The position numbers were made by a program, and so were the translations under genes. Under the pieces are notes generated by a model. The model saw only the letters and a program-made list of their open reading frames with translations, searched no databases and was not told where the DNA came from. DNA of 64,000 nucleotides from Ardenticatenaceae bacterium (GTDB lineage Bacteria; Chloroflexota; Anaerolineae; Promineifilales; Promineifilaceae), in the NCBI GenBank assembly GCA_020634235.1, contig JACKCB010000004.1, positions 1-64,000 of the forward strand. The letters run 5' to 3'. Shown one piece after another: positions 34,125 through 42,810 of this stretch. Every line of letters begins with the position of its first letter. The first letter of the stretch is position 1.

Positions 34125-36248
34125 TCACGGGGCCAGTTCCGCCGGCGTGGCCGGCCGGAAGCGGATGGCCTGCCCGCCGCCGGCCGCCAGGCGCAGGGTC
34201 AGGAGCGTTTCGCTGTCTACCAGCATCTGCGTGATGGTCAGCGCCAGGGGGTTGGTCTGCCAATCCCCGGCCGGGTCGTCGGCATAAATCTCGGCCACGT
34301 AGGTCACGCCGGGGGTCAGGAAGGTTAGCGGCGCTTCCAGCACCCGGGCTTCCTCATCGGTCACGCTGCCCAGGTACCAATCGTCGCTGCCGCGGTCCTG
34401 GCGGACGTAGGTCACGTAGTCGCCAATCTGGGCATGCAGCACCTGGGTATCGCGCCAATCCACCGGCACGTCCAGAATGAACTGGAAGGCAGGCTGGCCT
34501 TCGTAGTTTGCCGGCAGGTCGGCAGCCATCTGCCAGGGGCTGTAGAGGACCACGTAGAGGGCCAACTGCTTGGCCAGGGTGGTGTTGACGCGGTTACCCG
34601 GCCGGGCCTCCGCAAACAGCAGGTCAAAAATACCGGGCGTGAAATCCATCGGCCCGGCCATCATGCGCGTGAAGGGCAAGATCGTCTCATGCTCCGGCGG
34701 GTTGCCCCCATCGGCGCTCCAGGCGTTGTACTCCATGCCCCGCGCCCCCTCGCGGGTCATCATGTTGGGGTAAGTGCGGCGCAGGCCGGTATCCTTAATC
34801 GGCTCGTGGATGTCCAGCATAATCTGGTATTCGGCGGCCAGCTCAGCCACGTACTGGTAATGGCGGACCATGAACTGGCCGTGGTGCCATTCGCGCACCA
34901 CCTCGCCGGTCGCCTCGTCGATGCGCTTGATGCTCTGGCCGGCGCCAACGTAGCCAGTCTTGACCAGATGCACGCCCAAATCCTGGTAATAGGCAAAAGC
35001 CTGCGGCAGTTGGGCTTCGTAGTTCAGCACCGCCGCCCCGGTCTCATGGTGGCCAATCAGTGCCACGCCCAGTTCCCGGCCGTAGGCGGTGACGGCGGCG
35101 ATGTCGAAGTCATCGTAGGGGGTGGTGAACTGGAAATTCTCGCCATTGCGGAACCAATCGCCATCCCAGCCCACATTCCAACCCTCCACCAGCACGCCGT
35201 CGAAGCCGTAGCGGGCGGCGAAATCCATGTAGGCCTGGGTGTTGGCGGTGGTGGCCCCATGCTGCGGGCCAGAGCCCCAGGTGTAGGTGTCCAGGTGCAT
35301 GCCCCACCAGATGCCGATGTATTTCCCCGGCCGGGTCCAACTGATATCCGCCAGCCGGTTCGGCTCATTCAGGTTGAGGATGAGGTGGGAGGTGAGCAGG
35401 CCGGCGGCCGAATCGGCAATCTGGATGGTGCGCCAGGGGCTGCGGTGCGGCGCGCTGGCCCGCACCAACACCCCATCCGACCAGGGCACCAGGTCCGCCT
35501 TGAGGGTGGTGTCGCCGGTGACGGCCAGGGTCATCGAGGCGAAATCGACCAGGCTGGCCTCGTGGATGGTCAGGAAGAGGCCGTCGGCGGTGGCCATGGT
35601 CATCGGGGTGTGCATGGCCCGGAAGGTGGGCCGGTTGAGGCTGCTGAGGCTGGTCTGCTTGTAGAGGAATTCGTAGCGGTTGTCCAGGTAGGCGGGAATC
35701 CACCACGCCTGGTGGTCGCCGCTGAGGACGAACTCGGTGCTTTCGTCCATGATTTCAAAGGCGGCCAGGTGGGGCTGTTCCGGCCATTCGTAGCGGAAGC
35801 CCAGGCCGTCGTCATACAGGCGGAAGACGATGGTCATCTGCCGCGGTTCGGCACCGCTTTCCTGTAAGTCAACGCGCAGTTCGTTGTACTGGTTGCGGAT
35901 GAACTGGACCTCCCCCCACGGCTGCTCCCAGGTGTCGTCGAAGCTGCTGGTCTGGCTGTCGCTGATGGCGAAGCCGCTGTTTAGCGGCCGGTCGGCCAGG
36001 ACGAAGCCCATACGCGAGGGCTGGATAACGGGCTGCCCGTCGCGGGTGACCTGGTAGTAGGGCGCGCCGGCTTCGTCGAGCCAGAAGCGGGTTTCCAGCC
36101 GCCCGTCGGGCGAGGTGATGGCCAGGCCTTCCCCGGCCGGGGAGGGGGCGGTGGTGGTGGGCGTCCCGGCCGGGGTGTCGGCGCAGGCCGCCAGCAGGAT
36201 GAGGCAGAACAGCAGGATGAGCAGGGAAAGAGCAGGGCGTCGGTTCAT
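34125..36248 (-). CDS. Glycoside hydrolase family 97 lipoprotein (alpha-glucosidase/galactosidase)
   Basis: 707 residues. Lipobox LLAAC near residue 22, an N-terminal beta-sandwich (about 40-280), a catalytic barrel (about 290-570) with ADISWTRPGKYIGIWWG, GFDGVLVEGWNVGWDGDW, GHHETGA and the GH97 signature HEPIKDTGLRRTYPNMMTRE, and a C-terminal beta domain. GH97 enzymes (SusB type) release glucose or galactose from alpha-linked sugars outside the inner membrane. The alpha-amylase gene divergently upstream fits a starch-use locus. Whether it is inverting or retaining is not settled here. Confidence 0.93.
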   Translation of the reverse strand: MNRRPALSLLILLFCLILLAACADTPAGTPTTTAPSPAGEGLAITSPDGRLETRFWLDEAGAPYYQVTRDGQPVIQPSRMGFVLADRPLNSGFAISDSQTSSFDDTWEQPWGEVQFIRNQYNELRVDLQESGAEPRQMTIVFRLYDDGLGFRYEWPEQPHLAAFEIMDESTEFVLSGDHQAWWIPAYLDNRYEFLYKQTSLSSLNRPTFRAMHTPMTMATADGLFLTIHEASLVDFASMTLAVTGDTTLKADLVPWSDGVLVRASAPHRSPWRTIQIADSAAGLLTSHLILNLNEPNRLADISWTRPGKYIGIWWGMHLDTYTWGSGPQHGATTANTQAYMDFAARYGFDGVLVEGWNVGWDGDWFRNGENFQFTTPYDDFDIAAVTAYGRELGVALIGHHETGAAVLNYEAQLPQAFAYYQDLGVHLVKTGYVGAGQSIKRIDEATGEVVREWHHGQFMVRHYQYVAELAAEYQIMLDIHEPIKDTGLRRTYPNMMTREGARGMEYNAWSADGGNPPEHETILPFTRMMAGPMDFTPGIFDLLFAEARPGNRVNTTLAKQLALYVVLYSPWQMAADLPANYEGQPAFQFILDVPVDWRDTQVLHAQIGDYVTYVRQDRGSDDWYLGSVTDEEARVLEAPLTFLTPGVTYVAEIYADDPAGDWQTNPLALTITQMLVDSETLLTLRLAAGGGQAIRFRPATPAELAP

Positions 36249-36341
36249 AGTCTCCCGATTATACCGCCATGCTGCCGGTTAGAAACACCGCAGCTTGCCT
36301 TTCAACACCCTTTTCCGCGCCCGCTCCTACCCCTACCCCTA

Positions 36342-36384
36342 TTGACACAAGATCGCAGATGGTCTAATATATCAATCGTTGATA
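36342..36384 (+). promoter_or_regulatory. Promoter and operator of the alpha-amylase gene
   Basis: TTGACA at 36342-36347, 17-base spacer, TAATAT at 36365-36370. A perfect palindrome TATCAATCGTTGATA (36370-36384) begins at the last base of the -10 box, an ideal spot for a repressor. The half-site TATCAAT recurs at 38629 beside the MarR gene. Confidence 0.75.
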
Positions 36385-36416
36385 CATCAAGTAAAGCACA
36401 AGAAAAGGCACCCACC

Positions 36417-38039
36417 ATGGACTTCGCATTCGGCACCCTGTCAACCGACGCCCTGCAACGTTACCACCACCAACTCCTGCGCCAGGGCGTGCGCCACGGG
36501 CACGAAATAGAGCCGCGCAAACCGGCCGCCCACCAACCACTAACCCTCTTCGCCACCGTCGGCGTCGATGTCACCGCCGAGGCCATGGCCTGCTACTACA
36601 CCACCGACGGCTCAGAGCCGACCGGGCAGCGGGGCGTGGCCCACAACGGCCAGGTGGCCATCTTCCAGAACATCGCCACCACCTGGGACAACTTCGTCTG
36701 GGGCTACACCACCCGCTGGGCCACCACCCTACCCGGCTTCGCCCGCGGCACCCGGCTGCGCTACCGCATCGGGGCCTGGTCCGCCGGCGGCGAAGAGCTG
36801 TTTGCCGATTATCCCGACCTGAAGTTAAGCGCCGAAAATGCGGCCCACCGCCACTTCAGCCAGAAGCTGCCGCCGGACCCCGCCATCCGCTGGGGTGCCC
36901 CCCGGCCGGGGACCATCTTCACCCTCACCATCGGCCAACCCGGCGCGCCCGACTGGGCCTACCAGGCCATCATCTACCACCTCATGATCGACCGCTTCTA
37001 TCCCGGTGACGGGCAAGATTGGCGGCAAACCAACAATCTCCACGGCTTCTGCGGCGGCACCCTGCAGGGCGTCTACGACAAGCTGGACTACATCGCCGCC
37101 CTGGGCGTCAACTGCCTCTGGCTAAGCCCCCTGTGGACCAGCCCCACCCCCCACGGCTACGACACCGCCGATTACCGCCAGGTGGAACCCCGTCTGGGCG
37201 ACAAGGCCATCCTGCGCAAACTGATCGACGCCGCCCATGCCCGCGGGCTGCGCGTCTTGTTCGATATGGCCTGCAACCACCTGTCCAACCAGCACCCCAT
37301 CTTCCAGGCGGCCCTGGCCAGCAGCACCTCACCCTACCGCGACTGGTTCACCTTCGATGACTCCCCGGCCGGGTATCGCGGCTTTTTTGGGGTGCCCACC
37401 ATGCCCGAAGTCAACCTGACCCATCCGGCCGCCCGCGACTGGATGGTCGAAAACGCCCTCTACTGGCTGCGCGAATTCGATATCGACGGCTATCGCCTGG
37501 ACTACGCCAACGGCCCCCGCCCCGATTTCTGGAGCTACTTCGTCGACGCCGGCAAGCGCGAAAAGGCCGACACCTTCTACTTCGGCGAAATCATCGACAC
37601 GCCCGACATGCTGCAAGCCTACATCGGCCGGCTGGATGGGGCGCTGGACTTCCACCTCAACCACGCCCTGCGCCAGACCTATGGCTGGCACCAATGGTCA
37701 CCCGCCGCATTCCAGCGCTTTGTCACCCGCCACCAGCAGGTCATGCCCGCCGATTTCGTCATGCCCGCCTTCATCGACAACCACGATATGGACCGCTTTC
37801 TGCAAATCACCGACGGTGATCAGAGCGCACAGCTAGCAGCCATGGAGGCACTCATGCGCCTGCCCAACCCCCCGGTCATCTACTACGGCAGCGAGGTTGG
37901 CCTGTTGCAGCCCATGAGCACCGCGCAGGGCGGGCTAGAAGTGAGCCGGGCACCCATGCCCTGGGGCGATGAGCAGGACAAAGCCCTGCTGGCCCAAACA
38001 CAGGCACTGATCCACGCCCGCCGCCAAACCACCCGCTAA
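36417..38039 (+). CDS. GH13 alpha-amylase-family enzyme
   Basis: 540 residues. An N-terminal beta domain (about 1-170) precedes the GH13 barrel: region I VLFDMACNHLSNQ, region II DGYRLDYANGP (nucleophile Asp near 361), region III FYFGEIID (acid/base Glu near 391) and region IV AFIDNHDMDRF. No signal peptide, so probably cytoplasmic, acting on maltodextrins; neopullulanase or cyclomaltodextrinase-like activity is possible. The protein ends soon after the barrel (IHARRQTTR) without the usual C-terminal beta domain, and its stop overlaps the convergent MarR gene. ATG 36417 follows AAGG. Confidence 0.92.
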   Translation: MDFAFGTLSTDALQRYHHQLLRQGVRHGHEIEPRKPAAHQPLTLFATVGVDVTAEAMACYYTTDGSEPTGQRGVAHNGQVAIFQNIATTWDNFVWGYTTRWATTLPGFARGTRLRYRIGAWSAGGEELFADYPDLKLSAENAAHRHFSQKLPPDPAIRWGAPRPGTIFTLTIGQPGAPDWAYQAIIYHLMIDRFYPGDGQDWRQTNNLHGFCGGTLQGVYDKLDYIAALGVNCLWLSPLWTSPTPHGYDTADYRQVEPRLGDKAILRKLIDAAHARGLRVLFDMACNHLSNQHPIFQAALASSTSPYRDWFTFDDSPAGYRGFFGVPTMPEVNLTHPAARDWMVENALYWLREFDIDGYRLDYANGPRPDFWSYFVDAGKREKADTFYFGEIIDTPDMLQAYIGRLDGALDFHLNHALRQTYGWHQWSPAAFQRFVTRHQQVMPADFVMPAFIDNHDMDRFLQITDGDQSAQLAAMEALMRLPNPPVIYYGSEVGLLQPMSTAQGGLEVSRAPMPWGDEQDKALLAQTQALIHARRQTTR

Positions 38040-38509
38040 CCGCTGGCGCTGGCAGCGCCGCTCTCCACCTGCCACCGGCAGTGCTCCCGCAGCATATCAC
38101 GCAGCCGGCGGCTGTCTTCCAGCAGCGCCAATTTCGCCCCCGCATCCAGCCCCTGATACCGCGCCTGGACGTCGGCGGCCAGGTCGGCGCTCACCCGCTC
38201 GTAAAAGCGCCGCCCCTTTTCCGTCAGCGACAGCGTAAACAGCCGGCGGTCGCTTTCGTTAACGACCCGCTGCACCAGTCCCTCTTGCTCCATGCTGTAG
38301 ACAATGCGCGACGCGCTGGCGCTGTAGATGAGCGTCAGCTCGCTTAACTGGCCCAGCGTCAGCCCCGCTTCATGGTACAGATGGTGCAGCACAAAATAGC
38401 GGGCGCGCCGCAAGCCGTGCTGCGCCAGCACATGCTTATCGGCCGCATCATGCAGCAGCAGCAGCTCTCTAAACAGCGCGTGCAATGCCTGGTCGATAGG
38501 GTCAATCAT
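38036..38509 (-). CDS. MarR-family transcriptional regulator
   Basis: 157 residues with the MarR winged helix: YFVLHHLYHEAGLTLGQLSEL, then SASRIVYSMEQEGLVQRVVN and DRRLFTLSLTEKGRRF. Convergent to the GH13 gene with 4-base overlap. It may control the TATCAAT-type palindromes at 36370 and 38629, which would link it to the amylase and to itself; this is inference from position and sequence likeness. Confidence 0.9.
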   Translation of the reverse strand: MIDPIDQALHALFRELLLLHDAADKHVLAQHGLRRARYFVLHHLYHEAGLTLGQLSELTLIYSASASRIVYSMEQEGLVQRVVNESDRRLFTLSLTEKGRRFYERVSADLAADVQARYQGLDAGAKLALLEDSRRLRDMLREHCRWQVESGAASASG

Positions 38510-38628
38510 CGCTCATCATTCTCCTTCTGCCTCGCCCCCGGCCGGGGACGCCACCGCCGCCAGACAAACCTGGCCCAGGCCCACAGGGCCGGAGCCACCG
38601 GGAACATTGTACCCATCCCCAGGCAATT

Positions 38629-38656
38629 TATCAATGAATAATGTATCTATCATTGA
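38629..38656. promoter_or_regulatory. Inverted repeat in the MarR/cyclase intergenic region
   Basis: TATCAATGA (38629-38637) faces TCATTGA (38650-38656) across 12 bases. The left half resembles the palindrome at the amylase promoter. It lies about 120 bases before the MarR start (minus) and about 190 bases before the cyclase-kinase start (plus). Candidate MarR autoregulatory site. Confidence 0.5.
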
Positions 38657-38842
38657 CATTGAGGGAAAAGGCCCGATTCCTGGCCAAGGAAATCGCCTGC
38701 TTTGACACAGACTGCTACAATTGCCGTGCTGAAGGTGCCCGGCACAGGCAACACGTGGCACCGGCAAGCTGTGAACAACTTCACAGATTGACCTTCCATG
38801 GTATGGTATGCTGCAGCTACCTCAGTGAATGAGCATAGAGCT

Positions 38843-41608
38843 ATGGACAACGACTATTACCCAAACGCCGAAGACTATCAGAGCCAGATCTCAACGCTAG
38901 ACAGCCTCATCGAGCGCCAACTGCAAGCGGGGCAGGCCCCCAACCTGGTGCGCCTGAACACCTACCTGCGTCGTTATCTGTCCCCTCTGGTCACGCACGA
39001 ACTCTTCCGCCAGAACAAGCTGGACCTCTTGCTGCAGCAGCAGGAAATTGGCACCATCACGGCCCTCATTTTGGACATCCGGGGCTTCGTGCGCACCACA
39101 AAGTCGGGCGAACAGACCAGCCGGGGCCTGGATGAAGTTGCCCGCCTGCTGCGCAGATTCTTCGCCGACATTATTCGCATCTCGTTTGAACACCGGGGGC
39201 TGGTGGGCGAACTGGCCGGGGACCGGGTCCTGATCACGTTTGGCTACCCGCCCACTTCGGTGATAGATGCGGCCAACCCGGCCGGGGACCTGGCCCTCAG
39301 CGTTGGCCGCGCCGTCAGCACCGCCTTCGCCATCCAGCGCATGAGCGAAACCCTCAAGCAAGACGCCTCCTTTGCCACCAGCTTGCGCCAGTTCGAGGTT
39401 GGCATTGGCATTTGCGCCGGCGGGCCAGCCTGGTTTGGCAACATCGGGCAAGACGGGGACCCCAGCTCCTGGCGGCAGGAGCTAATGATCATCAGCACCG
39501 CCGTGAACATTGCCGCCCGCGCCGAAGAGATGACCAAAGACGAAATCCTGCTAAAAGCGGCACCGGAGAAAAAGATCATCGTCAACGACCTCGTCGTTGA
39601 GCAAATTCAGACCCTGGTCGGCCCCGAAGCGTACACAACCAACGACTTGGGCGTGATCAAGGTACGGGGCATCGAAGAGGGCGTGCACCTGTACCAGTTC
39701 ATCGATCTGGCCGCCGGCACGCTGCCCGCACCGGAGCCAATCACCCCGCAAGACCGGCGGCGCGTCGAATGGCTATGCAAACATATCGACGGCGCCCTGG
39801 AGCGGCAGTCGATGAGCAGCATCCACCGCACCATCTCCGATGTAGGCCAGCTAATCGTCTCCAACCCCCTGCCCGACGAAGCGGCCGTCTTCTCCCAGAT
39901 CATGGAACAGATCATGCAATCCTTCTCCGCCGAAAAAGCCACGCTCTACCAGGTGGATCCGGCGGCCCAAATGCTGATGGTGATGAGCTCCACCGGCAGC
40001 AATCCCCTGCCCTATGGGCTAAGAATGCCCCTGGGGACCGGCATCGCCAGTTGGGTCGCCCGCAACGGCCAGGACGTCATCATTCGCAACGTGCATGAAG
40101 ACCCTCGCTGGGCCGGCGGGCAGCACGACCCCAGCATCCATGCCATGATGTGTTCACCGCTGCGCGTGGGCGAACAGGTGGTCGGCGTCATCCAACTCAT
40201 GGATGAAACGGCCGGCGCGTTTCAAGAATCAAATCTGGTCACCCTAAAGATGTTCGCCGGGCTGGCCACCCTGGCCCTGAAGAATGCCCGCTCTTATGAG
40301 CGCGCCCGGCGGATTACCGAAGCCCGTTTGCTGATCACGCAGGCATTTTCCAACGCCATCACCCTGGATGAGGTGCTGGACGCGGTCATGGACGCCATCG
40401 AAAGCACCCTGGAGGCGCGTAATGCCACGCTGTACGCCATTGATGATGAGACGGGCGAGCTGATCTTCCGCAAGATTATCTCTGACAGCGAGGCCCCCCC
40501 CCGGCCGGGGCTGCGCCTGCAGCCCGGCACCGGCATCGTCGGTTGGGTCATCAACAATCGCTGCGGGCTGCTCATCCACGATACCCACCGCCTGCAAAGC
40601 GAACCCAACTACGACCTCGACCAGTGGCTAGACGCCAACACCGACATCCTGATCCTCGACGGCTACCCGCGCACCAGCCGCGTCCCCTACTGGTACCGCC
40701 AGATAGACCCCAACATCCACGCCATCATCTGCGTCCCCCTCATCGCCAAAGGCCAGACCGTCGGCGCCATCCAGGTCCTCAGCCAGCAGCCGCACGCCTT
40801 CGACGATGAGCACCTGGAAATCCTGCAATGGCTCTCCGCCTCGGCCGCCGTCGCCATGGAAAACGCCGCCCAGATTGAGCAGGCACGACGCAAATTAGTG
40901 GCCGCCGACACCATTGCCGGCATGGGTGCCATTGCCGGCAAGCTGGCCCACAACCTCAAGAACTACGTCAGCGGCATCCGCGCCATCGCCCAATATGAAC
41001 TGCAAGAAGCCCAAGGCGAAGAATCGGCCGAACTGATAGACGAGATTGTCGAAGCGGCCGATCTGGCCCTGGCCGAAGTGGAAAGCTTTATGCAGCCGCT
41101 GACCGATTGGGAAGTGCGCCAGGTAGATGTGACCCAAATCATGCACGAGCAATTGAGCCAGGTCCGGCTGGGCTTGCAAGAGCGGCAAGCGGCAAAACCG
41201 CGGATCGACCTGGTGCTAAAGCTGGCCGATCAGCCGCTCATCGTCGAAGGCGGCCGGGCACAGATACAGTATATTTTCCGCAACCTGATCGACAATGCCA
41301 TCCGGGCCATCGACGAAACCGGCAACCCCAGCGGCACCATTGAAGTGGTCGAAAAGCTGGACTATGTGCATGAACTGCCCTGGGTCGTCGTTACCGTCAG
41401 CGACACCGGCACCGGCATTTCACCTGAAAATCTGGGGCGGCTGTTTGAGCTATTCTTCACCACCCGGCCGGAGGGCACCATCGGCGGGTACGGTCTCTTC
41501 TGGGTACGCCTCAACGTCGAGCGGCTCGGCGGGCGCATTACGGCCAGCAGCACAGCCGGCAGCGGGGCCACTTTTGAAGTACGCTTACCCAAGGTAATCA
41601 ACCCATGA
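38843..41608 (+). CDS. Class III nucleotide cyclase / GAF / GAF / histidine kinase fusion
   Basis: 921 residues. A class III cyclase-like domain (about 65-305) has the metal motifs ALILDIRGF (Asp78) and GELAGDRVLITFG (Asp127) and ends KVRGIEEGVHLYQF. Two GAF domains follow (about 340-490 and 510-695). The C-terminus (about 700-921) is a kinase: a dimerisation helix with KLAHNLKN, N box NLIDNAIRAI, G1 VSDTGTGISPENL and G2 GYGLFWVRLN. No membrane span, so a cytoplasmic sensor. Joining a cyclase directly to a kinase suggests two outputs, cyclic nucleotide and phosphotransfer. ATG 38843; the 3' end overlaps the next gene by 4 bases. Confidence 0.85.
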   Translation: MDNDYYPNAEDYQSQISTLDSLIERQLQAGQAPNLVRLNTYLRRYLSPLVTHELFRQNKLDLLLQQQEIGTITALILDIRGFVRTTKSGEQTSRGLDEVARLLRRFFADIIRISFEHRGLVGELAGDRVLITFGYPPTSVIDAANPAGDLALSVGRAVSTAFAIQRMSETLKQDASFATSLRQFEVGIGICAGGPAWFGNIGQDGDPSSWRQELMIISTAVNIAARAEEMTKDEILLKAAPEKKIIVNDLVVEQIQTLVGPEAYTTNDLGVIKVRGIEEGVHLYQFIDLAAGTLPAPEPITPQDRRRVEWLCKHIDGALERQSMSSIHRTISDVGQLIVSNPLPDEAAVFSQIMEQIMQSFSAEKATLYQVDPAAQMLMVMSSTGSNPLPYGLRMPLGTGIASWVARNGQDVIIRNVHEDPRWAGGQHDPSIHAMMCSPLRVGEQVVGVIQLMDETAGAFQESNLVTLKMFAGLATLALKNARSYERARRITEARLLITQAFSNAITLDEVLDAVMDAIESTLEARNATLYAIDDETGELIFRKIISDSEAPPRPGLRLQPGTGIVGWVINNRCGLLIHDTHRLQSEPNYDLDQWLDANTDILILDGYPRTSRVPYWYRQIDPNIHAIICVPLIAKGQTVGAIQVLSQQPHAFDDEHLEILQWLSASAAVAMENAAQIEQARRKLVAADTIAGMGAIAGKLAHNLKNYVSGIRAIAQYELQEAQGEESAELIDEIVEAADLALAEVESFMQPLTDWEVRQVDVTQIMHEQLSQVRLGLQERQAAKPRIDLVLKLADQPLIVEGGRAQIQYIFRNLIDNAIRAIDETGNPSGTIEVVEKLDYVHELPWVVVTVSDTGTGISPENLGRLFELFFTTRPEGTIGGYGLFWVRLNVERLGGRITASSTAGSGATFEVRLPKVINP

Positions 41609-42036
41609 AAGCACGAATCCTGGTGGTAGACGACACCCGCATCTGGCGCAACAGCATGAAACGCGCCCTACAGCACAAATACGAAGTAGACACAGCCGCA
41701 TCCTACCAGGAAGCCCTGACCCTACTGCGCAGCGCCCCCCCATACCAGGTCGTCGTCACCGACATCGGCTTATCCGGCGACGAAACAAACACCGACGGCA
41801 TCGACCTGCTGCTAGACGTGAAAGCCCTCTCCCCCACCACCATGACCATTGCCGTTTCCGGCCGGCCGGCCACGGTAAACAAAGAGAGCTTCGCCCAAAA
41901 ATACCAGGCCATCACCTACCTGGAGCGCGAAATCCTGTCGAAGGAGCGCGAAACATTTGTCGCCTGGGTAGACCAGGGCGTGATGCTGAGCCGGCAGGCC
42001 AAAGATGAACAGAACCCGGCCGGGCCGCAGAGTTAG
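41605..42036 (+). CDS. Receiver-domain response regulator
   Basis: 143 residues, receiver only: VDD at 8-10, acceptor Asp in VVVTDIGLSGDE near 53, switch Ser in IAVSGRP. The usual conserved Lys near the end of the domain appears as Arg/Glu context (YLEREIL). Coupled by ATGA overlap to the kinase, so its likely phospho-donor is that kinase. Confidence 0.85.
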   Translation: MKARILVVDDTRIWRNSMKRALQHKYEVDTAASYQEALTLLRSAPPYQVVVTDIGLSGDETNTDGIDLLLDVKALSPTTMTIAVSGRPATVNKESFAQKYQAITYLEREILSKERETFVAWVDQGVMLSRQAKDEQNPAGPQS

Positions 42037-42039
42037 CCT

Positions 42040-42807
42040 ATGGAGAAAGTAACCGTCCTCGTGATTGAAGACAATCCAACCTGGCAGAACCGGCTACGGC
42101 GCTGGTTCGAGCGCTACGAGTGCCAGGTGGATGTCGCCGGCAGCTACCTGGAAGCAGAAAGCCGCCTGACCCAGCGCACCTACGACATGGTCACCCTGGA
42201 CATGGCCCTCAGCCCGGATGAAGAGCAAAGCGGCGTGGCCGGCAGCAGCGGCTGGGAACTCCTGGTAAACCGGCTGGCCACCGATTCGCCGCACACCAAC
42301 GTCTACGTCCTCAGCGCCAGCTTCGAAGGGGAGCCACAGCGCGCCTTTGAGCTAAACCAGCGCTATGGCGTAAAGGATTTCATGCCCAAAGGGCGCGGCT
42401 TTGATCCCACCCATCTACAAGCCTGGGTAACAGAAATTCGGGAAGCCCCAAAACCCCCCGGCCGGGACACCGCCCCACCCATCCCCACAACCGGCGGCCT
42501 CCCCGCCCACCTCTACCAGCAGCTCGTCGCCCTCCTGCTCAACTGCGGCCCCTTCGACACCGACCAGGGCCTCAAAGCCCTCTTCGTCGATGGTCGCCTC
42601 AATGCCTGGCGCAACCAGTTGCCCACCGCCCCCACCCCCACCGGCCGGGCCGAAGCCCTCATCGACCTGCTGTACGACAAACAGAACGACCAGGGCAACG
42701 CCCTGCTGCTCTTTCTGGACGTACTCACCGGCCGGGTAGCGCCCGATGACAACTGCCACGCCCGGCTGCAAGCGCTGGCCCAACGCCTGCAGCCACACCT
42801 CAGCTAA
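42040..42807 (+). CDS. Response regulator with C-terminal effector-associated-type domain
   Basis: 255 residues: receiver (about 1-125; IEDN near 9-12, acceptor Asp in MVTLDMALS), Pro-rich linker (about 135-155), then a helical domain YQQLVALLLNCGPFDTDQGL, ALFVDGRLNAWRNQLP, LIDLLYDKQ, NALLLFLDVL. That last domain resembles small death-like effector-associated domains common in Chloroflexota that bridge sensors to effectors such as proteases or NTPases. Only 3 bases separate it from the previous gene. The partner bearing a matching domain is not in this window. Confidence 0.75.
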   Translation: MEKVTVLVIEDNPTWQNRLRRWFERYECQVDVAGSYLEAESRLTQRTYDMVTLDMALSPDEEQSGVAGSSGWELLVNRLATDSPHTNVYVLSASFEGEPQRAFELNQRYGVKDFMPKGRGFDPTHLQAWVTEIREAPKPPGRDTAPPIPTTGGLPAHLYQQLVALLLNCGPFDTDQGLKALFVDGRLNAWRNQLPTAPTPTGRAEALIDLLYDKQNDQGNALLLFLDVLTGRVAPDDNCHARLQALAQRLQPHLS

Positions 42808-42810
42808 AGC

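Noticed and set aside
38702..38721. TTGACA near TACAAT upstream of the cyclase-kinase gene
   Set aside because: The spacing is 8 bases, far from the 16-18 needed for a sigma-70 promoter.
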